Source of the DNA: Symbiodinium natans | Taxonomy: Eukaryota; Sar; Dinophyceae; Suessiales; Symbiodiniaceae | Length of the DNA stretch: 64,000 bases | Direction: 5' to 3' | NCBI GenBank assembly: GCA_905221605.1 | Contig: CAJNDS010001591.1 | Span: forward strand, 124,001-188,000 | Shown here: one piece after another, positions 56,516 through 64,000 of the stretch | Layout: the number at the start of each line of letters is the position of its first letter | Numbering within the stretch: the first letter of the stretch is position 1 | The notes under the pieces: generated by a model | The model's database searches: none | Told to the model about the DNA's origin: nothing | Seen by the model: only the letters and a program-made list of their open reading frames with translations | Program-made: the position numbers and the translations under genes

Positions 56516-56685
56516 GCAGGTCCGATGCTCTTTCTTGCCACAGTGGCGTAGAATTTAGCTGTGAGCTTCTGTTTCACACTTCGCAGGGAGACGATGCCGT
56601 TACAGAGTCCTAGCCGGTCCAAGAGTTCGCTTCGGTTCCAGCAAGTTGCTAGACCGAGGGCATCATATCTGTAGCCATTGAAGAG
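56516..56685 (-). CDS. Minus-strand exon, same presumptive gene
   Basis: Minus-strand reading: NGYRYDALGLATCWNRSELL, DRLGLCNGIVSLRSVKQKL, TAKFYATVARKSIGPAA, then AG|GTCACG, a possible GT donor. It is strongly protein-like and lies upstream (in the minus sense) of 56187-56361. A further minus segment at about 56830-56920 reads VATLGADKVAKCANNAFSP. No family recognised. Confidence 0.45.
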
Positions 56686-56929
56686 ACATTAGCCAGAACA
56701 TGCAGTGACCCTGCAAAAAGCATGCTTGTGGATCTCTCACCTGCTTGAGATTTTTAGCGCCATCCACTGGCTTATCAAAGCAGTGACAGATCCTCTGCAA
56801 AGCGTGTGTGTGCCAGCTTCATCATTCTCATCCTGGCACTGCAAGTCCTCTTGGAGAGAAGGCGTTGTTTGCACATTTTGCCACTTTGTCCGCGCCTAAT
56901 GTTGCGACCCTGGCATCCATGATCGCCGC

Positions 56930-59900
56930 ATTAGTGCTCCAGACGAGCAGGCGCCGAGGATCAGAAGGAACATGGAACTATGCAAGCACACCGTGCAATC
57001 TTTCTGCTAAGTCGGGTTCTAACCATGTGGCTTGCACATCTTGGCGGCATGAATCTCGAGAAGGTTAGTATCAGGCTTGTGCATAGAATCCCCAATATGA
57101 TATCAAGCAAAGTCAGCAGCGACTTGGAGAAGACTGTGGTGCTCAGCCAAAGACATAGACAACGGACAGCTTTTTTGAGCACAGCTGTTCAGGGGGTCAC
57201 TCTGGCCTGTGGTGCTGTGCGAACTGGAGCACGGCCAGCGTGCACTTCCCGGCACGTGCGTCCCTAGTGTGTTGACGATCTACAAATAGCCATCAGATTG
57301 ACGAGAAAGAAGCTACACCAGCAACAACCGATCGCACGGGACTTTGTGGAACAGGCACTTCAAAGGAGGACTTGAAGCAGCCAAAAACTTTGCGTCTTTT
57401 CGAGGTTGTGCGGAACAGACACTTCAAAGAACGAGCAATCCTGGCACGTCAAGACATCAAGCTCTGGCTGTTCTCATGGAACTGATACCGTTTCTACACA
57501 TAAGGAATCCCGTTGTGAGTGGACCAGCGCTTTATGAGCAGCTGCGTTAGCGGCTGGTGGCTCGTCTAGCAGACGTTTTCATCAGACTCGTGTTTGCTAA
57601 ACACAGCCTTTGGTAGAACGGACTTGTCGTCCTTGACCTGGCATGTGCAGAAAGTCCTATGCTGTGTGCCTGGCACTCGAACTTCGTAACTGGACACGAG
57701 GGGCTTGGATTGTGTGGAGCGAAGGAAAGAACGAGGACAAGGTGCGTCAAGCAACGGTCATCTAGCAGTCAAGGAGCCGTCAGGCCTTGTGGCTCAGTGG
57801 CAGTGGGGTGAAACAAGTGAGAACACAGCCTGAGACCAGACCCGCCGGGCGGCCAACATGCCACAAGACCACAGGAATCGAGGAGCGCTGGCCAGCTGCT
57901 TGCAGCAGAAAGTCCGGTCACCCATCCAATGTGACAGAAAGCGAATTGCCTAGGCTGCGCTTTTGATTGCGAGCTTTCCAGACTTGCTTCGTGGACTTGT
58001 GCTGACCTGCCGTTCCGAAGCGAGCATGGAAGAGTTCCGACTAGCTTGCCCGTGATTCTTGTGCACTTGCATCCTGACCAGCCAAGGCTGAGAGTGGCAG
58101 CTAGCATCAACAAACGTTCACTTCACGTTCAATGAAGCAAGCCTTGGAATGCTTGGTGGTGTGTTTGCCTGCTGAATGCTCACAAGGATTTGGGCACCAT
58201 CAGGCAACTCAAGCGTCAGAGCAGTCAGCGAGAACAAAGACACTGTGCCAAACAAACCACCGGCTACTCTACAAGTCAGCCTTCGCTGGCACAGAAGACA
58301 TTGCTTGAATGCCATCGCAGCAAAACAGTACGGCCTACTGCGTTGCTGCTGTGTGCTTGATTACAGGCCGCTTGTGCAGCATTGATGTCAGAAAACATTT
58401 GAAAGAATAAGGCAAGCCTTGATGACGCTTCGCGTATACAAGGTGCTTCACGAGGTCCTTCACAAGATCCGGCGCATCTCGCGGAACAGAGCTTTGGCAT
58501 GCCGAGGACAAGGGAAAAACTTGTTGCAACACGAGGAGGGACTTGTGGGTACCGCAAATACATGCAAATACAGCTCGGCAGATAACAGAGACCGCACAGC
58601 TTTCCCCCGCGTGTAGACTGCATGTCGTCGCATTGCTGATGTGCCATGAAGACGCCTTTGCAACTCGCACGAAACTCTGGCTGGAAAGTGACGTTCTGGC
58701 AGATGACTGCGATGTCGCAAACTCGCCTTGAGACAGAACATTATTATTATGAATGTTCATATTCGTATTCTTATTACTACTAATACTACTATTTTGTGAG
58801 CGTTGCAGGACAGCTCACCACGACATGTAATCATGTTGCACGTCGAGGCGGAATCCTGTCAGAGGGGTCGCCTGAAGCGTCGGCCTTAAGTGCAGCTGCC
58901 ACTCCCACATTGCACGCCTCTGCTGCAACGACTTGAAGGCCGGCAGTCGCAGGAATCTCAAGTCAGCCCCAAACGCTTTTGCAAATGCTTCGTCAAGTTG
59001 CCTTTAAGGGGCCATCGGAATTGGAGAAGCCTCAAGCTGACAAGCGTTTTCTTGCCTTCGCGGCCCGAAAAAGTACTCAAGGCCTGTCTGATCCAACGAT
59101 GTTCGCCTCAAGTGTGGCTGTTGGTTCCAAAACTGGCCCCCTTAGGTCTTTGGCACTGGCACTCATGGCGAGAGTAACCGCAGTCCCTTCTCCAGCGTGC
59201 GTCGTCTGATTCTACACAGACCGTGTGTAAGCAGTGTAAGCACTCCCTGGGCGGGGCTGCCTTCGACGCCGCCGGCGCCGGGTCAAGGTTTTCCAGTCTC
59301 GTACCTCAAGGCTTGAAGCTGGCTCCTGGACGAGGCTTTGCGAGGGATGCATGCATTTGACGCGAAAGCTGCACGAGCGGAGTCAGGGTTAAAAGTCGAA
59401 AGCTCGAAGCAGGACGAGCAGAGCAACGTCAGCCTACTGCGCAGCAGGATCCACCTCCGCTCCACTCTTGCGCATTCTTTGGCAAAGTCCGTGTGCCACC
59501 CCGATTGCATTTCGCGCAAACCGCAGACCGTGTTCCACAGCCGCCGGATTCAGTTCACCTATACAGAGAGTCCTCGGGTCCTCGGGGCCTAATCGTAGGA
59601 AAACTGCACCAACTCAGCTTCTCAGGGCGGCGCATGAAACCCTGAAGGCATGAGACGGCCGACGCCACCGTCGCAGGGGCATTCTCGCGTGCAGTGCCAC
59701 AGCTATCAGCCGGTTGGTCTCAGTGCCGCATCATCGCCAGCTTGGCAGAGGCAGCCGCTGAGACCGTGGGCCTTTGCTTGGATTAGGCTTTAGAACTTCG
59801 GGCTTTAGGAGGCGAGCCGAAGTTACAACAATGCCCCATGACCTTTGCAGCACTCAAGAAACTCCGGCCTATCGGACCTGGGGGACTTGGGCTTCGGGCT

Positions 59901-60179
59901 TACCGTTTTGGGGGACTTTGAGCTTGGTCTTTAGTCTAAGGATCCCCTCCATGCTTAGCAAGGGGGACAGATGTAGCATACAGCTTCCAGTCCCCCGCAG
60001 ACATGTGCGAAGTGTAGGATCCCACGTTTGAATCCGCCTTCTGCGGCTACTTCACGCACGACGCATGGTTGGCTTGCTCCAGCAACCTCCTCGTGACACG
60101 AAGGCAGTGCTCAGTAGGAAACAACCGGCAATTGTAGGAAAAAGTGTTCTGCATTCATGTCATGGGGCTCATGCTCTAC
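56930..60179. other. No firmly supported gene
   Basis: Open frames occur on both strands. Plus 57000-57190 (IRLVHRIPNMISSKVSSDLE) and plus 58970-59209 (LEKPQADKRFLAFAARKSTQ) look somewhat protein-like. Minus 59283-59519 is comparable. A short ATT/TAC repeat lies at 58740-58795. I cannot choose a strand here. Confidence 0.35.
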
Positions 60180-60459
60180 CTGCAGGCAGATCGAGCAAGA
60201 CCTTGCACCCCGTTGCGGACATCGTGGAACAAAATGGCACTGATCTCCACACCAAACAGCTTGGGAGACGTCCGCAACCCACCCCAAATGTTCTTGAGCC
60301 GACCTCGCACCAACACGCGCAGAAAAGGAAAGCCCTGTACAGATGCGCTCGGCTGCAACTTCGGGGCCTATGTAGAGAATGCATTTCCAATGCGTACAGC
60401 TGCTGCCGGGCTTTCAAACTCATTACGTACCATGAGCCATTTGTCATGAGCTCGAGAGC
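60180..60459 (-). CDS. Two minus-strand exons of an unrecognised gene
   Basis: The exon from 60459 downward follows gcatgag|G and reads AHDKWLMVRNEFESPAAAV then RIGNAF. The exon 60334-60180 follows tgtacag|G and reads FPFLRVLVRGRLKNIWGGL, RTSPKLFGVEISAILFHDV, RNGVQGLARSAC, ending at CAG|GTAGAG, a good GT donor. Both boundaries of the second exon are splice-like. The strand agrees with the exons at 56.2-56.7 kb. A hydrophobic minus frame at 60720-60850 (TLFGMLFWCCTLLVHTPKIP) may be a further exon of a membrane protein. No family recognised. Confidence 0.45.
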
Positions 60460-62016
60460 CTCATGCTGAGGACCAAGGGGTGCCACTCCTCGTGCTTCGA
60501 GCTGGCAGCTTGAGAGGCACTTGTCTGCCAGGGCAAGTCAAAACCACATCAGCAAAGCTCTGCTGCACCACGCCATGCAAGATGCACCTTTCTCGCTCAT
60601 TGCTCTATAGTCGTGCAGGACAAAAACCTCGTCATGGATGCACGTGTGTGCTTGCAGTCCTGCATTTGCATCTGCTTCTCCTTCGTGGGCCCCGACAACG
60701 AGGACGTGCAACAGCAGTCATCACGCATTGCTGCGAAGCGGTTCTGCCGGGATCTTTGGAGTGTGCACCAGGAGCGTGCAGCACCAGAACAACATGCCAA
60801 ACAGCGTCCGACACCCGATGATGCGGGATGCGCCCACCCCGGCAACACGGCAGAGGGCATGGTCGGCCGTAGGGCGAGCCCCCCGACACCTGCGTGAGTC
60901 TCCGGCGTCCCGCGAGAACTCAAGCACCACGCTTGCCGAAGGGCCGCAACACGACGTAAGCAGAGCTGGTCTGTCAAGCCGAGGCCAGGCAGGCATGCGA
61001 GAGTCTCTTCACGAGCAAGGTATCCAGTGGCTGGCCGACTAGGCAGCGACTTCACTCCTGCGTCTTGTAGCAGCTCTGGGCCGGAAGCTGCGCACGAGGA
61101 CACAAAGCTCCTGGAGCAGCGCGGCATGGACAGCGTCCGGCTCCTCGCCCAGCCGCGAGGCCACTGCTCGCGAGATGTGCCGGAGCGTTGTTGTCTAGGT
61201 TCACGGGGGCTCGGAGGAGGCGCTGGCAACACTTATGAAAGACGAACGACTATGTGGATGAAAATAGCCGTGGAACAGGATCCACTGCGCGGCTTGTCTT
61301 GGACAAGCGTAAGGTCAGGGCTGCGCAGGGCTCTGAGGCAGCATGTGCGGCCAGTTGCGTAGTGCAACCGAACGTGATGAAGTCTGAACCTACCACAGTG
61401 CAGTCGATGCAGAGGCCTGATGCCGAGCACGAGCCATGGTTCTGGAAGCAAGGAATGGTCGGTGCCGTCGGAGCCGTCGGTGCCCCACCAAAGTCTTCGA
61501 ACTGGTTGCTGCTCTTTTGCACTCAGCAGCTTCTGTGCTTGAAAACCATACGGGACTCAAATCGCCTTAGTTGACACCTAGCACCAGCTTTCCGGAGTCC
61601 CGGAATGTGCCAGAGACCTACCAACTGCGCAAGTATTCGCAGCTCAGGCAAACAGTGGCTCAACTCGGAGGCGCGATCACGCTATGATCGTGAGTTATAT
61701 CCACTCGCAAAGCCGTCCACTCAGTCGCTGCCACAACTACAACTGATGGTAGCAGGTGAGACTGAAAACCAGGTGGTTGCCGCAAACTGCTGTGGGTCCT
61801 GCACTTTTGCCAGCGTCCTGCACACCAGCTTCCTCATCTTCCTCATGTAACAGAACTACTCAGATCCAGAATACCGCACTTCTCAGCCGAGTAGCGGATT
61901 TCGCCTCTGCGCGGTTGAGACTTGAACAGGCTAAGCTTACATTTCTCTCTGCGAAACCAGGTTACTACAGTCGCACTGCTGACAGCACCGCTGACAGCCC
62001 TTGGACCGTAGCCGAA
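60460..62016. other. Unresolved coding or non-coding region
   Basis: Several long frames overlap on both strands (for example minus 60597-61232 and plus 61254-61574), driven by high GC. No domain recognised. Confidence 0.35.
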
Positions 62017-62051
62017 GCCTAAACCCTAAACCCTAAACCCTAAACCCTAAA
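62017..62051 (-). repeat. Telomere-type array (CCCTAAA)4-5
   Basis: Four to five perfect units. Inverted partner at 62174. Confidence 0.95.
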
Positions 62052-62173
62052 AACCAGAAAACCCTTTTATGTGTGTCACAGCAAGGCGCGAGCTTGCGGC
62101 AACCCTTGTGAGAGGTCCGATCAAGGCCAGGGGCCCTCACTGAAACTGACCATGGCTTCTTGTGGGTTTGTAG

Positions 62174-62200
62174 GGGTTTAGGGTTTAGGGTTTAGGGTTA
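62174..62200 (+). repeat. Telomere-type array (TTTAGGG)3
   Basis: Three units plus TTAGGGTTAG. Together with 62017-62051 it encloses about 122 bp. Confidence 0.93.
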
Positions 62201-63752
62201 GCTCGCAGCTGGGGCCCCCCCCACCTTTGGCTGAAGGCAGCTCAGTAGAGCCTGTCCAAGCCCACGCTCTCAGCGATGTGTGGGTTGTGCAATATGTCGA
62301 AGTTCAATGCTTTCGTTCCAATTTTTCAGGCTGGGGATGCTGGCTGCCTGTTGAGTCAGGTGCGATCACAGGCTGCTGGAAATCCCAACCTCTGCGAACG
62401 CGAGAAGGCACACAAGCTAGCCTGAGACACCCTTTGAAGCCGACTGAGCTTCCAAACTCTTGTTACCGGGTTTGCTGAGGAACTGTCTCAATCCAAGCGG
62501 GCACACCCAAGCGCGAGGAGCTTTTCAGTCAGACCATGCAGAACAGGTACGGTACGGGGCTTCAGTCTTTACAGAGGCACCCACACTCCAGCCAGCAGGA
62601 TTCATAGAGCCAAATGCAAGCATGCAGACTAAAACAAATTTCTGGGAAAGCCGGCTGCCATTTCTGGCCATCTCCTTCCATGCTCAGACTTGGGGCGCGG
62701 CCAAGTTTAGGACTCTGATCATCATGGACAACGTGCTGCCAAGGGACCCTGTAACTCGGCCCTGACATGCCCGGACAACTTTTTGCCCCTGGCCCAATTT
62801 GAAGGGGCTTTACCAAGGTTCAAGTCGACAAGGGGCTCGAGCTAATACCCACTCTGAGGAGCACGGCCGCAGCGGAGAAGTTCTCCAGGGCACTACAAGG
62901 AGGTGTCCTGGGTGATGGCCTTCCACTCACACGACGTTCCAGGCTGCAGTAAAACATGTTGCAAGTTGCCGATGCTCCGTCGCCAATGGCCATGCAAGTC
63001 ACGATGTGCCGGGCATGTCATTGCTTGGCAGCACGGTTTGGAGGAAGCTGGGACAGAAGTACGCGGATGCATTTCTGACCGCATTCAATGTTGAGCCAGC
63101 ACGGGTCTGGACACGGCGACCATTAAGCTTGCAATCGCATGCTTGAGCTGCGGCTTGCTGGTAAGTGTTCTAGTCTTGGTGCCCCACCATGTTCATCGAA
63201 GCAAGAGTGTATGGTCACAAGCTTGATGGTGGCCTGGTTCTCTCGACATCCAAGATTGCAGCATGGCATTGCAGGGAGCACCACGAATCATTGCGCTCGC
63301 ACGTGTGCAGGATCCTCCCCTAAATGCTTCCTTCGTGCTAGCACGCAACATGACAAAACACCTCGCCTTTGCCCGCGCCGCTGCGCACAAGGAACCCGGC
63401 CCAGAGGGTGCAAGGAGGTGCACAGCAAGCACAGGAATCAACAAGTCTGGTCGCCGAAACTTCGACAATCGGGTCAGACAGGGCACCTACACCCGATGAG
63501 GCTATCCCATGTCGGATTGGCAGCTCTGTTCAGAATCAGGGTGTTCATTCCAGCACTTAGAGGGTTAGGACTCTTTTGGGGTTGTAGACTGTAGGCACCC
63601 CGCAGGTGAACCATGAAATGTCCCCCAGCTGCAGTGGCAGGGGAAATTAAAAATTGACCCCGAGCACTAGTGAGTTGTCCACTCCACCAGTTTGCATCTA
63701 CATCCAATCCAACCCAGCATTACCAGCGGGACAAGGCACTGCGTGCTTCATC
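62201..63752. other. Weak plus-strand exon candidates
   Basis: About 62985-63120 reads HDVPGMSLLGSTVWRKLGQ then KYADAFLTAFNVEPARVW on plus. About 62560-62765 reads LQPAGFIEPNASMQTKTNFW. Neither has confirmed splice sites or a family match. Confidence 0.25.
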
Positions 63753-64000
63753 ATGCCTCCTAAACAAATGTACTCGTTTGGGAATCAGAAGCCTCTTCCT
63801 GACCTGCCACTGGGCAAGCACACGGCCTTCCTAGAAAGCCACCACCCGCGGCCAACAGCAACCTACTCGCGGATGAGCTTCAGGGGTGGCCCGCATGATT
63901 TCCAGCTGTTGGCAAGTCTGCAGTGTGCACATCATCAGTGGCATGGCCGAAAGGCCACTTTTGTGTTCTACGTGGACAGAATTTTGGAGGCCGTAGCACA
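63753..64000 (+). CDS. Possible gene start, open to the right edge (partial)
   Basis: From ATG 63753 (cttcatcATGCCTCC) a frame stays open for 82 codons to the window end: MPPKQMYSFGNQKPLPDLPL, then HTAFLESHHPRPTATYSRM, then QWHGRKATFVFYVDRIL. Even composition and a good initiator context suggest a real first exon. It lies on plus, opposite to the 56-60 kb exons. No family recognised; the 3' end is outside the window. Confidence 0.45.
   Translation, partial: MPPKQMYSFGNQKPLPDLPLGKHTAFLESHHPRPTATYSRMSFRGGPHDFQLLASLQCAHHQWHGRKATFVFYVDRILEAVA

Noticed and set aside
56668-56680. TGTAGCCATT resembling the start of the dinoflagellate spliced leader
   Set aside because: It is the complement of a coding stretch (NGYRYD) in a minus-strand exon, and the TTTTGGCTCAAG part is absent.
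62006-62016. ACCGTAGCC next to a telomere array as a spliced-leader relic
   Set aside because: Only eight bases match and the rest of the leader is missing.

Overview
The window looks like nuclear DNA of a dinoflagellate, probably a Symbiodiniaceae-type alga. This is inferred from gene architecture and repeats, not from a marker gene. Coding information lies in short exons (about 45-350 bp) separated by mostly 60-300 bp introns. The introns use GT, GC or GA donors and almost always an AG acceptor followed by G. TTTAGGG/CCCTAAA (plant/alga-type telomere) arrays are scattered through the interior, and there is a copia-like gag-protease relic with a CCCH plus CCHC zinc-finger pair. ORF calls that ignore splicing are mostly meaningless here; I read exons by matching splice sites to conserved protein motifs.

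Layout. 0-13.7 kb: exon fragments of unrecognised plus-strand genes, including one coiled-coil protein. 14.8-23.6 kb: one large plus-strand gene encoding about ten octotricopeptide (OPR)-like repeats followed by a RluA-type RNA pseudouridine synthase; I could chain over 20 exons. 25.2-28.0 kb: exons of a possible membrane protein with a threonine-rich linker. 28.4-31.7 kb: weak exon candidates. 31.9-33.7 kb: an apparently intronless histidine-phosphatase gene with one frame break. 34.7-36.3 kb: exons of an Ala/Lys/Glu-rich coiled-coil protein. 37.9-42.7 kb: a GH27 alpha-galactosidase gene in many small exons. 43.9-44.1 kb: one more exon.

45.2-49.5 kb: short tandem repeats, a 100-N assembly gap, and the 5' half (Gag, zinc fingers, protease) of a copia-like retrotransposon, broken by four one-base frame slips. 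49.7-56.2 kb: a gene-poor block built from telomere-type arrays in both orientations, a 271-bp tandem duplication, a 50-bp minisatellite and low-complexity DNA. 56.2-60.5 kb: exons read on the minus strand, so the coding direction flips across the repeat block. 61-64 kb: unclear, with a possible gene start running off the right edge.

The recognised genes have no obvious joint pathway: one modifies or binds organellar RNA (inferred), one is a phosphatase, one a secreted or vacuolar glycosidase. The most unusual structures are about 100-125 bp islands bounded by inverted telomere repeats, a Gag-Pol relic with two protease active-site motifs in tandem, and the prevalence of GC and GA splice donors.
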